Below are positions 16,753 to 27,099 of a stretch of DNA of 64,000 nucleotides, piece by piece. A program made the translations under genes and the position numbers. The stretch lies in assembly GCA_947450115.1 (NCBI GenBank), contig CANFUE010000007.1:22129-86128 (forward strand), read 5' to 3'. Under the pieces are notes generated by a model. That model saw nothing but the letters and a program-made list of their open reading frames with translations. It was not told where the DNA came from and made no database searches. The first letter of the stretch is position 1, and every line of letters begins with the position of its first letter. Source of the DNA: Acidimicrobiaceae bacterium (GTDB taxonomy: Bacteria; Actinomycetota; Acidimicrobiia; Acidimicrobiales; Ilumatobacteraceae).

Positions 16753-18338
16753 TGCCACGTCCAGGATTTGTATTAGATGTAGACCGCTCTACCCCACCCA
16801 TTCTCTTTTGGCGTGGTGAAAACTATTCGCTGGAAAAATTGCCAGCCGACCGCTCACGAGTGATTTATGCTCCTGAACCTGAAGCAGCAATCGAAGACAT
16901 TGATTCGGCAATTCGTCATGCACTCTTGAACCCCATCGAGATGGATCCGTTGCCAACGCTCTTGTTCCCTGGCATGAAACTCACCATTGCATTCGACGAC
17001 ATCTCTTTGCCCCTGCCCAAAATGACGCGCCCCGATATTCGTCAACGCGTTATTGAATCGGTTCTCGACCTTGCAGCAGAAGCCGGTGTCGACGACGTCC
17101 ATATCATCGCGGCGCTTGCCCTCCATCGCCGTATGACCGAAGACGAACTACGCCACATGTTGGGCGACCGCGTGTACGACGCTTTTGCCCCTCGTGGCAT
17201 GTTGTACCAACACGATGCCGAAGACCAAGACAACTTGGCACTTCTCGGCGAGACCCCTCAAGGTGAAGAAGTAGAAATCAACAAACGCGCCGCAGAAAGC
17301 GACTTGTTGGTCTATGTCAATATCAACCTGGTAGCTATGGACGGCGGTTGGAAGAGCACTGCTACTGGCCTCTCGTCGTACCGCTCATTACGCCATCACC
17401 ACAACACACACACCATGGAGAACAGTCGTTCATTTATGGATCAGCACAAGAGCGAGTTGCACAAGAGCAACTGGCGCATGGGCGAGATCATGAAAAAACA
17501 TGGTCCGAAAATTTTCCAAATTGAGACCACGGTCAATAACGACACCTTCCCTTCCGCATTTAACTTCCTTGGTAAGCGTGAGTGGGAATGGAATGCTCGT
17601 GACCGCGCCAAGTTTGTTGCGTCTTCAGCAGCTCTCAGCCGTACACCAGCACGGATGCGACGCAATATTTTCCAGTCCATCGAGGCACCTCACCAGATGA
17701 CCAGCATTCAAGCCGGCGAAGTTGAAGCAGTTCACAAGGTGACCACTGCAAATGTGTATCGCCAGCAGCTTGTTGAAGTACAAGGCCAAACTGACATCCT
17801 CACCATGGGCATTCCTTTTATATGCCCATACAACGTGAACTCCATCATGAACCCCATCTTGGTGATGTGCACAGGGCTTGGTTACTTCTTCAACCTGTAC
17901 CGCAACAAGCCACTGGTACGTGAAGGCGGCGTCATCATCATGACCCACCCCACCACCAATGAGTTCCACCCGGTTCACCATCCGAGCTACATCGACTTCT
18001 TTGAGCAAGTGCTCACTGAAACAACCGTTCCGAGCGAACTAGAAGCGCGCTTTGAAAAGAAGTTTGCTGAAGATGAGTGGTACAAGCACTTGTACCGAAC
18101 AGGAAACGCTTACCACGGCGTGCACCCGTTCTACATGTGGTACTGGGGCAGCCACGCTCTTCAGCACTGTGGCAAGGTCATCATTGTGGGCGGCGATGCC
18201 CCCACCATTCGTCGACTCGGCTTCACCCCTGCATCTACTTTCAACGATGCTTTGGAAATCGCCAGTGATGTTGTGGGTCGTTCACCCACTATCACTCACT
18301 TCCACACACCGCCCATCATGATTGCCGATGTGAAATAA
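16752..18338 (+). CDS. LarA/DUF2088-like protein (nickel-pincer racemase fold), function unknown
   Basis: A 528-residue protein, larger than lactate racemase LarA (about 425). By remembered motifs, the N-terminal half keeps LarA features: LHRRMTEDEL with His125 at the place of LarA His108, and GGWKS with Lys201 at the place of the cofactor-bearing lysine. The second catalytic histidine of LarA, nine residues before that lysine, appears as Asn192. The C-terminal 200 residues contain many His and aromatic residues and do not look like LarA. If this reading is right it may use the nickel pincer cofactor for another reaction, or bind none. No larB, larC or larE lies nearby. It is third in the operon, coupled to the MDR gene through TAATG. 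Confidence 0.65.
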   Translation: MPRPGFVLDVDRSTPPILFWRGENYSLEKLPADRSRVIYAPEPEAAIEDIDSAIRHALLNPIEMDPLPTLLFPGMKLTIAFDDISLPLPKMTRPDIRQRVIESVLDLAAEAGVDDVHIIAALALHRRMTEDELRHMLGDRVYDAFAPRGMLYQHDAEDQDNLALLGETPQGEEVEINKRAAESDLLVYVNINLVAMDGGWKSTATGLSSYRSLRHHHNTHTMENSRSFMDQHKSELHKSNWRMGEIMKKHGPKIFQIETTVNNDTFPSAFNFLGKREWEWNARDRAKFVASSAALSRTPARMRRNIFQSIEAPHQMTSIQAGEVEAVHKVTTANVYRQQLVEVQGQTDILTMGIPFICPYNVNSIMNPILVMCTGLGYFFNLYRNKPLVREGGVIIMTHPTTNEFHPVHHPSYIDFFEQVLTETTVPSELEARFEKKFAEDEWYKHLYRTGNAYHGVHPFYMWYWGSHALQHCGKVIIVGGDAPTIRRLGFTPASTFNDALEIASDVVGRSPTITHFHTPPIMIADVK

Positions 18339-18350
18339 GAGTGTTGCGTA

Positions 18351-19388
18351 ATGGCAAATAACTACCCAGCTTTCAAGAGCCGCTCGGAATCGGCACGACG
18401 CGTTTTGCAACGTGGCGCACGCGGCATTGCCAGTGCCGAGAAGGTCGCATCGAAAGGCGTGGCATTTTGGCGCCGAGCCGGGTTTCCCTTTCGCGCACCT
18501 TCCGTTCCACGTGGAGTAAGCGTTCCTCCAAAAGAGCCGCATCTTGGTGCATACTTCGACACTTCATTTGCTCGCAAGCCTGCAGCACGTGCGGTGCGAC
18601 GCATATTGGTTGCCGGGCCCGTTACAGGAATGGTGAAGTTTCTGGCGCGCCCCACCGTCGAAGGAACCGACCGTTTAAGCGACCTTGCAAAACGAACCGA
18701 TGTGGGCGGAGTCATTTTTGCCCCCAATCATCATTCACATATCGACACGCCGCTGATGACCACTGCTGTTCCGTCTCCTTGGAATGACCGTTTGGTAGTA
18801 GCCGCTGCTGCCGACTACTTCTTCGACAAGCGCACCAAAGGCACCATTGCCGCTCTTGCACTTAATGCATTTCCTATCGACCGTGAAACCACCAGCCGCA
18901 AATCTTCCGACGAACTGCGTGCGTTACTTGCTCGCGACTGGAGCGTGGTTATTTACCCCGAAGGTGGCCGCTCGCCAGATGGTTGGGGCCAAGACTTCAA
19001 AGCTGGCGCTGCCTACTTGAGTATTAAAACTGGCTCACCAGTAGTTCCTGTGTTCATTGATGGAACAGGTTCTGTTTTCGGAAAAGGAATGAAGCGCCCG
19101 CGCCGCGGCCACGTACGCGTTATTTTCGGCGCACCACTATTCCCCGAAGAAAACGACAACACGCGTCGCTTCAATGAGCGCATTGAAAAAGCAGTCACTC
19201 TTTTGGGCGATGAATCGCTCACCGATTTCTGGACATCACGTCAACGTGCTGCAGCGGGGCGTTCCACCGCACTCACCGGGCCCGAATACTCTGGCTGGAG
19301 ACGCCAATGGAGCCTGTATGAACACCGCAAGTTAGGTGCTGCTGGCCAACGACGCCGACAAAAACGGCGCTGGCCAAACCTCGGCTAG
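18351..19388 (+). CDS. 1-acyl-glycerol-3-phosphate acyltransferase-like protein (PlsC family)
   Basis: A 345-residue acyltransferase of the PlsC/LPLAT fold, probably at the inner face of the membrane. The two defining motifs are present: HHSHID (HX4D, His127-Asp132) and YPEGGRSPDGW (PEGGRS at 203-208, where family members usually read PEGTRS). A basic N terminus of about 80 residues precedes the domain. It is the last gene of the TetR-controlled operon, 12 bases after the LarA-like gene. An acyltransferase together with an acyl-reductase-like protein argues that the operon makes or remodels a lipid. Acyl donor and acceptor cannot be read. Confidence 0.85.
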   Translation: MANNYPAFKSRSESARRVLQRGARGIASAEKVASKGVAFWRRAGFPFRAPSVPRGVSVPPKEPHLGAYFDTSFARKPAARAVRRILVAGPVTGMVKFLARPTVEGTDRLSDLAKRTDVGGVIFAPNHHSHIDTPLMTTAVPSPWNDRLVVAAAADYFFDKRTKGTIAALALNAFPIDRETTSRKSSDELRALLARDWSVVIYPEGGRSPDGWGQDFKAGAAYLSIKTGSPVVPVFIDGTGSVFGKGMKRPRRGHVRVIFGAPLFPEENDNTRRFNERIEKAVTLLGDESLTDFWTSRQRAAAGRSTALTGPEYSGWRRQWSLYEHRKLGAAGQRRRQKRRWPNLG

Positions 19389-19409
19389 TACATACACAAC
19401 GTGTATGTA
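19389..19409. terminator. hairpin between convergent genes
   Basis: TACATACAC, loop AAC, GTGTATGTA: a perfect 9-bp stem immediately after the acyltransferase stop and just before the convergent LysM gene end. There is no T-run on either side, so it would be a U-tract-free bidirectional terminator or a transcript-end stabiliser. Confidence 0.5.
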
Positions 19410-19414
19410 GTGAA

Positions 19415-20062
19415 TTAGCCAACCCAGGCAGGGATGATGATGCTTTGCCCAGCAAACAACTTCACATCGGCCTGAGAGTACCAACCATTTGCGGTCATGA
19501 TGGCTGCCATCTTTACGCAAAATGAGGAACCAATTTTGGAAAGCGAATCGCCAGGAGCAACTACATAAGTTCCCGCCGGGCGACTTCCACAGCCTTTAGA
19601 GCTTGGCCCTTGCGGAGGAAGTGTGGTGTTAGCAATTGCCTGAGCGGTGGTGCTCTTTGCAGTAGGAGGAATTTTCAGACTTTGTGTGGGCATGGGAAAC
19701 TGCTGGATTGAGACCCAACCGTTATACATGAGCAACTCTTCAACACTGATTCCATACGAGTTCGCCACCTTGATTGGAGAGTCACCAGATACCACTACGT
19801 ATTCCTGCTCGAAGCCCACAGACCCGACAGGCAAGGTGGTGCTCACGCCTGGAGCAGTGGTGATCACTGGAGGAATGGTGGCGAAGTCGGTTGCCCCCAC
19901 AGGCACAACGGTGGTGGCCGTGCCCGAAACATCTTGGCTACATGCGCTCACCGCAAGAACCATGAGTGGAGTAAATACGAGACCCAGAACTATGGGCACC
20001 CAACGTCGCCGCAAATGCCCAGTGTCTCGTTCATGTTCTTGCACAAGTTGAATCTTACGCAA
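19415..20062 (-). CDS. LysM-repeat lipoprotein or membrane-anchored protein
   Basis: A 215-residue exported protein. Residues about 20-42 form a hydrophobic helix ending in a lipobox-like VSAC, so lipid anchoring is likely. Two LysM repeats follow (YVVVSGDSPIKVANSYG... and YVVAPGDSLSKIGSSF...), each about 45 residues, separated by a Thr/Pro/Ser-rich linker. LysM domains bind N-acetylglucosamine polymers, so this protein probably contacts peptidoglycan. The start is uncertain: the TTG at 20062 overlaps the gltD stop by eight bases and a GTG at 20044 is an alternative. It looks co-transcribed with gltBD, though no functional link is obvious. Confidence 0.75.
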   Translation of the reverse strand: MRKIQLVQEHERDTGHLRRRWVPIVLGLVFTPLMVLAVSACSQDVSGTATTVVPVGATDFATIPPVITTAPGVSTTLPVGSVGFEQEYVVVSGDSPIKVANSYGISVEELLMYNGWVSIQQFPMPTQSLKIPPTAKSTTAQAIANTTLPPQGPSSKGCGSRPAGTYVVAPGDSLSKIGSSFCVKMAAIMTANGWYSQADVKLFAGQSIIIPAWVG

Positions 20063-21506
20063 GCGGCCGTGCAGTTGGTGCTATGGGGTAAGGCAAATGT
20101 GTTTCTCCCATGAGAAAGGCATCTACACCAGCCGCACATGCGCGACCTTCCGCAATTGCCCACACAATGAGGCTTTGCCCACGACCCATGTCGCCTGCAA
20201 CAAATACTCCATCGGCAGATGTTTTGTAGTGATCGTCACGCGCAACGTTGCCGCGTTCGTCGTAAGTAAGACCCATCTGATCGAGCCATGAACCTTTTTC
20301 AGGTCCAACAAAACCCAATGCAAGAAACACCAGGTCGGCAGGAAGTTCTTGATCGGAACCTGGAACTTTTTCAAACTTCCCGTTCTTCATCTCGACTTCA
20401 TGAATGAGCAACGCACGAACATTGCCGTTGCCATCGTCGAGGAAACGCTCGGTGTTCACGCTGTACACGCGCTCGCCGCCCTCTTCGTGTGCACTCGACA
20501 CGCGATACACAAGGCTCCACTGCGGCCAAGGGTTGTTGCCGGCACGCTCATCTGGTGGACGCGGCATAATTTCTAATTGCGTCACCGACTTTGCGCCATG
20601 ACGATGCGATGTGCCTAGGCAGTCGGCACCAGTATCGCCGCCACCAATGATGATGACGTTCTTGCCTGCTGCAGAAATAGGCGACTCTGCAAAGTCACCT
20701 TCTTGCACCTTGTTTGCAAGCGGCAAAAATTCCATTGCCTGATAAATACCGTTGAGCTCACGCCCGGGCACTGGCAAGTCGCGCCATGCTGTTGCGCCAC
20801 ATGCAAGCACTACTGCGTCGTGAGTTGCACGCAGAACTTCAACATCAATTGCTCCGCCCACATCTGCATTGGTGCGGAACTCAGTTCCTTCTTCACGCAT
20901 TTGCTCTAAACGGCGGTCAATATGATGCTTCTCCATTTTGAATTCAGGAATGCCATAGCGCAAGAGCCCACCAATACGGTCGGCTCGTTCCAACACCACT
21001 ACATCGTGGCCTGCACGGGTGAGTTGTTGTGCTGCAGCTAAGCCAGCGGGTCCGCTACCAATCACCGCTACGCGCTTCCCGGTTTTCACCGAAGGCTTTT
21101 GAGCAACAACCCAGCCTTCATTCCATGCATGGTCGATAATTTCTACTTCAACTTGCTTAATAGCAACTGGCTGAGCATTAATACCAAGCACACATGCTGA
21201 CTCACACGGTGCCGGGCACAGCCGACCCGTGAATTCAGGGAAGTTGTTGGTGGCATGCAAGCGGTCAATGGCATCGCGCCAATGGTTGCGATACACCAGG
21301 TCATTCCAGTCGGGAATGAGGTTGCCGAGCGGGCACCCGTTGTTGCAGAAAGGAATGCCACAGTCCATGCAGCGGCCCGCTTGATGATTGAGCTCATCTT
21401 TATCGAATGGCTCGTACACCTCTTTCCAGTCGCGCAAGCGAACCGGAACCGATCGGCGTTGTGGGCCTTGACGGTCCCACTTCAAAAATCCTGTTGCCTC
21501 ACCCAT
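20055..21506 (-). CDS. gltD: glutamate synthase (NADPH) small subunit
   Basis: Beta subunit of GOGAT, which passes electrons from NADPH through FAD and [4Fe-4S] clusters to GltB. The 483 residues have the N-terminal cysteine clusters ([14 protein letters not shown] and CESACVLG), an FAD loop [12 protein letters not shown] near residue 150 and an NADPH loop [11 protein letters not shown] near residue 290. A C-terminal GDMGRGQSL closes the flavin domain. Length is normal. Its start overlaps the gltB stop by eight bases. Confidence 0.95.
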   Translation of the reverse strand: MGEATGFLKWDRQGPQRRSVPVRLRDWKEVYEPFDKDELNHQAGRCMDCGIPFCNNGCPLGNLIPDWNDLVYRNHWRDAIDRLHATNNFPEFTGRLCPAPCESACVLGINAQPVAIKQVEVEIIDHAWNEGWVVAQKPSVKTGKRVAVIGSGPAGLAAAQQLTRAGHDVVVLERADRIGGLLRYGIPEFKMEKHHIDRRLEQMREEGTEFRTNADVGGAIDVEVLRATHDAVVLACGATAWRDLPVPGRELNGIYQAMEFLPLANKVQEGDFAESPISAAGKNVIIIGGGDTGADCLGTSHRHGAKSVTQLEIMPRPPDERAGNNPWPQWSLVYRVSSAHEEGGERVYSVNTERFLDDGNGNVRALLIHEVEMKNGKFEKVPGSDQELPADLVFLALGFVGPEKGSWLDQMGLTYDERGNVARDDHYKTSADGVFVAGDMGRGQSLIVWAIAEGRACAAGVDAFLMGETHLPYPIAPTARPLA

Positions 21507-24500
21507 GGGCTACCTCCATGATGCGTACGTTGGTTTCTTCTTCATTAAGACCTTCAGACTTTGCCTGAGCAATTGCCGCAAGAACACTGCGGTAATCGCG
21601 AGGCATTACCTTACGAATTTTCGATGTTTCCACATTCCACGAATTCAAGAGGCGTTGCCCCACTTCTGAACCGGTGTATTCCACATGCTTTTCTACTGTT
21701 GACTTCAACCAGTCGAGGTCGGATTCATCGAGTGGTTCAATTTCCACAAGTTCATAGTTCACGCGCGATGCGAATTCTCCGTCACGGTCGTAAACATAGG
21801 CAACGCCACCCGACATACCTGCTGCGAAGTTGCGGCCGGTAGCGCCAAGCACCACAACACGACCACCAGTCATGTATTCACAACCGTGGTCGCCAACGCC
21901 TTCCACAACAGCTATGGCACCCGAGTTGCGCACACAGAAGCGTTCGCCCACCATGCCACGCAAGTAAATTTCACCGCTTGTTGCTCCGTAACCAATGACG
22001 TTTCCGGCAATGACGTTGTCTTCAGCCACAAATGTTGAGGCATCATTTGGTCGAACAATAAGACGCCCGCCCGACAAGCCCTTACCCAGGTAGTCGTTTG
22101 AATCGCCCACGAGTCGCATCTCAATTCCTCGCGGAACAAATGCACCGAAAGATTGACCCGCAGAACCGGTGAACTCCAGAGCAATTGTTGCATCGGGGAG
22201 CCCAGCACCTCCCCACTTCTTCGTGAGCGCGCTGCCCAGCATGGTGCCCACTGTGCGGTTGACGTTGCGAATGGGGAACGACAGTTGAACAGGAGTTCCC
22301 TTTTCCAAAGCATCTTTACTTGCAGCAATGAGTTGCATATCGAGTGCTTCATCTAAACCGTGCTCTTGCAACACGCTGTGATGCATGGTCTGGTTGTATG
22401 GGTTCTCTGGCACGGCGAGAAGAGGCGAAATGTCGAGCCCTTCTGCTTTCCAGTGATCTACTGCTTCCACGGCATCGATGAATTCAACATGACCAACAGC
22501 TTCTTGAATACTGCGGAATCCCATTGCTGCCAAATACTCACGCACTTCTTCTGCAATGAATTCAAAGAAGTTAGTAACGAATTCTGGCTTGCCACTAAAG
22601 CGAGCGCGCAACTCGGGGTTTTGTGTTGCAATACCCACTGGGCACGTATCGAGATGGCACACGCGCATCATGATGCAGCCGCTCACCACCAAAGGTGCTG
22701 TTGCAAAACCAAACTCTTCTGCGCCAAGCAACGCAGCAATAATGACGTCGCGGCCAGTTTTCATTTGGCCGTCTGCTTGCACCACAATGCGGTCGCGCAA
22801 ACCGTTGAGCATCAAGGTTTGCTGTGCTTCTGCAAGACCAAGTTCCCATGGGGCTCCTGCGTGCTTGAGCGATGTCAGTGGCGAAGCGCCGGTTCCGCCG
22901 TCGTGGCCCGAAATAAGCACCACATCGGCTTTGGCTTTGCTCACACCAGCAGCAACAGTTCCCACGCCAACTTCGGCAACCAGCTTCACGTGTACACGTG
23001 CTGCAGGGTTGGAGTTCTTCAAGTCGTGAATGAGTTGCTTGAGGTCTTCAATGGAATAGATGTCGTGGTGTGGAGGTGGGCTAATGAGACCAACGCCAGG
23101 AGTACTGAAGCGTGTTTTTGCTACCCACGGATACACCTTGTGACCAGGAAGCTGCCCACCTTCACCAGGCTTTGCACCCTGTGCCATTTTGATTTGAATG
23201 TCGTCGGCGTTCACGAGGTATTCACTCGTCACACCAAAACGACCCGAAGCAACTTGCTTAATGGCCGAACGCTTTGAGTCGCCGTTTGCCATTGGCGTGA
23301 AGCGCTCTGCGTCTTCGCCACCTTCACCTGTGTTGCTCTTGCCACCAATGCGGTTCATAGCAATTGCCAAGGTTTCATGTGCCTCGGCCGAAATGGATCC
23401 GTAGCTCATTGCACCAGTAGAGAAACGAGAAACAATGCTGCTCACCGATTCCACTTCGCCGATGGGCACTGCAGGGCGCACACCAGTTTTGAGGTGGAAG
23501 AGCCCACGCAGAGTTGCAAGATTCCGAGATTGGTCGTCGACCGCAGCGGTGTACTGCTTGAACAGGTCGTATCTGCCCGAACGTGTGCTGTGCTGCAAGC
23601 GATACACGGTTTCGGGGTTGAAGAGGTGATATTCACCTTCGCGGCGCCACTGGTACTCGCCACCCAATTCCAATTTGCGATGTGAACGTTCTTCCGGACG
23701 TGACGGGTGTGCAGCGCCATGACGTGCTGCAGCCTCAATGGCAATTTCATTGAGCCCAATTCCGCCTAAGCGAGAAACAGTTCCGGTGAAGAATTCGTCA
23801 ACAAGTTCGCTCGACAAACCAATGGCTTCAAAAATCTGTGCTCCGGTATATGAAGCAACCGTCGACACGCCCATCTTCGACATCACCTTCAAAACACCTT
23901 TACCAGATGCCTTGATGTAGTTCTTACGTGCTTTGCCGGCATCGATGCCGCCAAGACCATGCAGACCAATACCTTCACCACTCAGAATCATGTCGTCAAT
24001 GGATTCAAAAGCAAGGTACGGGTTAATTGCAGCCGCACCAAAACCAATGAGCAGCGCCATGTGATGCACTTCTCGCGCATCGCCTGTTTCCACAATGAGG
24101 CCCACAAGCGTGCGCTTTTTCTGGCGAATGAGATGATGATGAACTGCACTCGTCATCAACAACGAAGGAATTGGTGCATGAATTTCATCAGAGTTGCGGT
24201 CAGACAAAATGATGATGCGAGCACCATCGTCAATTGCAGCTTCTACTTCGCTACGTACACGTGTAAGCGCTTCGCGCAGTGCGTCTCCGCCGCCACTCAC
24301 ACGAAAGAGACCAGAAATGACTGCCGACTTCAAATGTGACAAGTTGCCATCGTCGTTGATGTGAATAATGCGAGCAAGGTCGTCGTTGTCGATGATGGGG
24401 AAAGGCATGGCGAGTTGACGACATGCTTCTGGCCCAGCGGAAAGAAGGTTTGCTTCTGGCCCCACGGTACGGCTTACTGCTGTGACCACTTCTTCGCGGA

Positions 24501-26082
24501 TGGCGTCGAGTGGCGGGTTGGTCACTTGCGCAAATAACTGCTGGAAGTAATCGAACAACAAACGTGGACGCTTCGACAACACGGCAATGGGAGTGTCGGT
24601 ACCCATTGAGCCGAGTGGTTCAAGACCACCTTTCGCCATTGGCGCCACAATAATTTTCAACTCTTCGTGCGTGTAACCAAACATCTGTTGACGGCGCAAC
24701 ACGCTGTCGTGCCCGTAAACAACATGTTCACGCTCAGGAAGATCTTCCAACTTCACCATTCCTTGCGCAACCCACTCTTCGTACGGGGCCATTGCAGCAA
24801 GTTCAGACTTCACTTCGTCGTCGTCAATAATGCGACCCTGTGCGGTGTCGATGAGGAACATGCGCCCAGGTTGCAAGCGACCTTTTTTCACCACGCGCTC
24901 TGGAGCAATGTCGAGCACGCCCGATTCACTTGCCATTACTACAAGGTCGTCGTCTGTTACCCAGTACCTGCTCGGACGTAGCCCGTTGCGGTCGAGTACT
25001 GCACCAATGACTGTTCCATCGGTGAAGGCAACGCTTGCGGGGCCATCCCATGGCTCCATGAGCGAGCCGTGATACTCGTAAAAAGCGCGCTTTTTTGCAT
25101 CCATGCGGTCGTTGTTTTGCCAAGCCTCAGGAATCATCATGAGAACCGCATGTGGCAATGAACGCCCAGCAAGGTGAATGACCTCCAACGTTTCGTCGAA
25201 CGACATGGAGTCGGACCCGCCAACAGTGCAAATAGGGAATGCTTTTTCTAGGTCGGGAAGAAGTTCACTCGAAAGCAACGACTCACGCGTACGCATCCAG
25301 TTGCGGTTGCCTTGCACTGTGTTGATTTCACCGTTGTGCGCAATGAAGCGGTAGGGGTGAGCAAGCGGCCACGAAGGAAACGTGTTGGTACTGAAACGAC
25401 TGTGCACCAAAGCAAGAGCCGATTCCATGCGCTCATCAGACAAGTCGGGAAAGAATTCACCAAGTTCTGGCGTGGTGAACATTCCTTTGTAGACCAAAGT
25501 ACGCGCCGACAACGAAGGAAAATACGTTGACAATTCCTCTGGCAATTCATGTTCAACGCGCTTGCGTGCAATAAACAATTTGCGATCGAGTTCAATACCA
25601 CTTGACCCTTGTGCATCGCTCACAAAAATTTGGCGCATGGTGGGCATCACTGCAAGCGCAGTTGCACCAAGGCATGCAGGGTTTACTGGCACATCGCGCC
25701 AGGCAAGAACGCGCAATTGTGACTCTGCAAAAATTGCTTCAATACGTGTTGCGGCTAGCGCAACTTCGCTTGCACCTTGCGGCATAAAAGCCAAGCCCAC
25801 GCCGTACGCGCCAGCAGCAGGAAGTTCCACACCAGCAACTGCACGACAAAATGCATCGGGAACTTGAATGAGAATGCCTGCACCGTCACCAGTGTCGGCC
25901 TCTGCGCCAGTTGCACCGCGGTGTTCCATGTTGCACAACGCGCCAATACCAAGTCGCACAATGTTGTGGCTCGCAATGCCCTTCATCTGCGCAACGAACG
26001 ACACGCCGCAGGCATCGTGCTCAAAACGAGGGTCGTACAAACCACGTGCAGCAGGATAAAAATGTGAGTTGTGCGTCGACAC
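21499..26082 (-). CDS. gltB: glutamate synthase (NADPH) large subunit
   Basis: Alpha subunit of GOGAT: glutamine amide transfer to 2-oxoglutarate in ammonium assimilation. It has 1527 residues, the usual size. The N-terminal class II amidotransferase begins after a short propeptide, with the nucleophilic Cys in EHDACGVSF. The FMN domain includes [15 protein letters not shown], and the 3Fe-4S ligands lie in [15 protein letters not shown]. The C-terminal beta-helix domain shows the repeated GxxxGxxG pattern. The GTG start at 26082 has a ribosome site (TTGGAGA). A structured leader precedes it (26108-26156). gltD and a LysM gene follow in the same operon. Confidence 0.96.
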   Translation of the reverse strand: MSTHNSHFYPAARGLYDPRFEHDACGVSFVAQMKGIASHNIVRLGIGALCNMEHRGATGAEADTGDGAGILIQVPDAFCRAVAGVELPAAGAYGVGLAFMPQGASEVALAATRIEAIFAESQLRVLAWRDVPVNPACLGATALAVMPTMRQIFVSDAQGSSGIELDRKLFIARKRVEHELPEELSTYFPSLSARTLVYKGMFTTPELGEFFPDLSDERMESALALVHSRFSTNTFPSWPLAHPYRFIAHNGEINTVQGNRNWMRTRESLLSSELLPDLEKAFPICTVGGSDSMSFDETLEVIHLAGRSLPHAVLMMIPEAWQNNDRMDAKKRAFYEYHGSLMEPWDGPASVAFTDGTVIGAVLDRNGLRPSRYWVTDDDLVVMASESGVLDIAPERVVKKGRLQPGRMFLIDTAQGRIIDDDEVKSELAAMAPYEEWVAQGMVKLEDLPEREHVVYGHDSVLRRQQMFGYTHEELKIIVAPMAKGGLEPLGSMGTDTPIAVLSKRPRLLFDYFQQLFAQVTNPPLDAIREEVVTAVSRTVGPEANLLSAGPEACRQLAMPFPIIDNDDLARIIHINDDGNLSHLKSAVISGLFRVSGGGDALREALTRVRSEVEAAIDDGARIIILSDRNSDEIHAPIPSLLMTSAVHHHLIRQKKRTLVGLIVETGDAREVHHMALLIGFGAAAINPYLAFESIDDMILSGEGIGLHGLGGIDAGKARKNYIKASGKGVLKVMSKMGVSTVASYTGAQIFEAIGLSSELVDEFFTGTVSRLGGIGLNEIAIEAAARHGAAHPSRPEERSHRKLELGGEYQWRREGEYHLFNPETVYRLQHSTRSGRYDLFKQYTAAVDDQSRNLATLRGLFHLKTGVRPAVPIGEVESVSSIVSRFSTGAMSYGSISAEAHETLAIAMNRIGGKSNTGEGGEDAERFTPMANGDSKRSAIKQVASGRFGVTSEYLVNADDIQIKMAQGAKPGEGGQLPGHKVYPWVAKTRFSTPGVGLISPPPHHDIYSIEDLKQLIHDLKNSNPAARVHVKLVAEVGVGTVAAGVSKAKADVVLISGHDGGTGASPLTSLKHAGAPWELGLAEAQQTLMLNGLRDRIVVQADGQMKTGRDVIIAALLGAEEFGFATAPLVVSGCIMMRVCHLDTCPVGIATQNPELRARFSGKPEFVTNFFEFIAEEVREYLAAMGFRSIQEAVGHVEFIDAVEAVDHWKAEGLDISPLLAVPENPYNQTMHHSVLQEHGLDEALDMQLIAASKDALEKGTPVQLSFPIRNVNRTVGTMLGSALTKKWGGAGLPDATIALEFTGSAGQSFGAFVPRGIEMRLVGDSNDYLGKGLSGGRLIVRPNDASTFVAEDNVIAGNVIGYGATSGEIYLRGMVGERFCVRNSGAIAVVEGVGDHGCEYMTGGRVVVLGATGRNFAAGMSGGVAYVYDRDGEFASRVNYELVEIEPLDESDLDWLKSTVEKHVEYTGSEVGQRLLNSWNVETSKIRKVMPRDYRSVLAAIAQAKSEGLNEEETNVRIMEVAHG

Positions 26083-26107
26083 GAACAGTCTCCAATGAGG
26101 TGTAAGG

Positions 26108-26156
26108 GTTCTCGGCGCCGTGTGTCACGATTTTCGCGACAATTCGCTCCGAGAAC
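26108..26156 (-). promoter_or_regulatory. possible structured leader of gltB
   Basis: On the minus strand GTTCTCGG (26156-26149) pairs with CCGAGAAC (26115-26108), enclosing a smaller hairpin TCGCGA-AAA-TCGTGA with one G-U pair. The structure ends about 25 bases before the GTG of gltB. It could be an attenuator, protein site or riboswitch-like leader, or simply a long inverted repeat. No known riboswitch class is recognised. A second small inverted repeat (TCAGAAC/GTTCTGA, 26169-26188) lies between it and the enoyl-CoA hydratase end. Confidence 0.35.
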
Positions 26157-26235
26157 TTTGGGTTGTGATCAGAACCATGCAGTTCTGAAGGTTTCCTCTG
26201 GGACGACGCTGGCCCAGCGAGAAAAGGCTATCGCC

Positions 26236-27054
26236 TTAGGCGGGGTCAATGAAAGCGGTTTTCCGCTTTTCAAAGTTCGCCATGACGGCTTCTACCTGGT
26301 TGGCCTTGCCAATGAGCGAGCCAATGACCCGGCGTTCCTCGGCGAATTGCTCGGCTGCCCCAGCGGCAAACAGGCGATTCAGCAGTTCTTTTGAGCCGCG
26401 CACGGCATCGGGGCTGCGCTCGGCGATGTCTTGCGCCATCGCCATGGCGTCGTCAAATGGGGTGGCCGACAGGCGCGTTGCCAATCCGAGGTCGAAAGCT
26501 TCCTTGCCCGAAAAGACACGGGCGGTGAAAACAAGTTCTTTCACCACATCGGGACGCGCCAAACGGCTGAGCACCAAGGTTCCGGTCATGTCGGGAACAA
26601 GACCCCAGTGCACTTCACGCACCGACATTTGTGTGTCGGGGTGCACGATACGAATGTCGGCTCCGAGTGCTATTTGAATACCGCCACCCAGGGCGTGCCC
26701 GTGCACCGCGGCAATGACGGGGACAGGAATCTCTTGCCATGCCCATGCAGCTTGTTGACCCAGATGCGTGATGCGACCCTCTTGCATGTCTGATGCACGA
26801 GGTTCACGAGCACCTTCACTTGCCCCACCGGCCATTTGCTGAAATGAACCAAAATCGAGGCCAGCGCAAAACGACGAGCCTTCGCCCGACAACACCACCA
26901 CGCGCACATCTTTGCGGGCCTTTAACTCATCGCCTGCTTCGGCAAGGCCTGCAAACATTGCACCATCAAGTGCATTGCGCTTGTCGGGGCGGTTCATGCG
27001 CACATCGGCAACTCCGCCAACAACAGAAATAGTGACTCTCTTTTCGCTGCTCAT
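26236..27054 (-). CDS. enoyl-CoA hydratase/isomerase family protein
   Basis: Crotonase-fold acyl-CoA enzyme of 272 residues. I start it at the ATG at 27054 (M-S-S-E-K-R); the longer open frame overlaps the divergent nitroreductase and does not look like protein. Seen: NRPDKRNAL near residue 20, the oxyanion-hole segment SSFCAGLDFGSF, and HGHALGGGIQIALGADIRI. The usual hydratase glutamates are not both obvious, so isomerase or another crotonase activity is possible. No fatty-acid degradation partner is directly adjacent. It is divergent from the nitroreductase with 45 bases between. Confidence 0.87.
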   Translation of the reverse strand: MSSEKRVTISVVGGVADVRMNRPDKRNALDGAMFAGLAEAGDELKARKDVRVVVLSGEGSSFCAGLDFGSFQQMAGGASEGAREPRASDMQEGRITHLGQQAAWAWQEIPVPVIAAVHGHALGGGIQIALGADIRIVHPDTQMSVREVHWGLVPDMTGTLVLSRLARPDVVKELVFTARVFSGKEAFDLGLATRLSATPFDDAMAMAQDIAERSPDAVRGSKELLNRLFAAGAAEQFAEERRVIGSLIGKANQVEAVMANFEKRKTAFIDPA

Positions 27055-27099
27055 CGTTTCAGTCTCGCACTCCCGTGCCCCACATGACACACTGAAGAG

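Noticed and set aside
16752..18338. Lactate racemase
   Set aside because: One catalytic histidine seems replaced, the C-terminal domain differs and no cofactor genes are nearby, so the plain name would overstate the evidence.
22360..23277. Long plus-strand frame opposite gltB
   Set aside because: Rich in Cys, His and Phe, with no family resemblance, and fully inside a certain gene; an antisense shadow.
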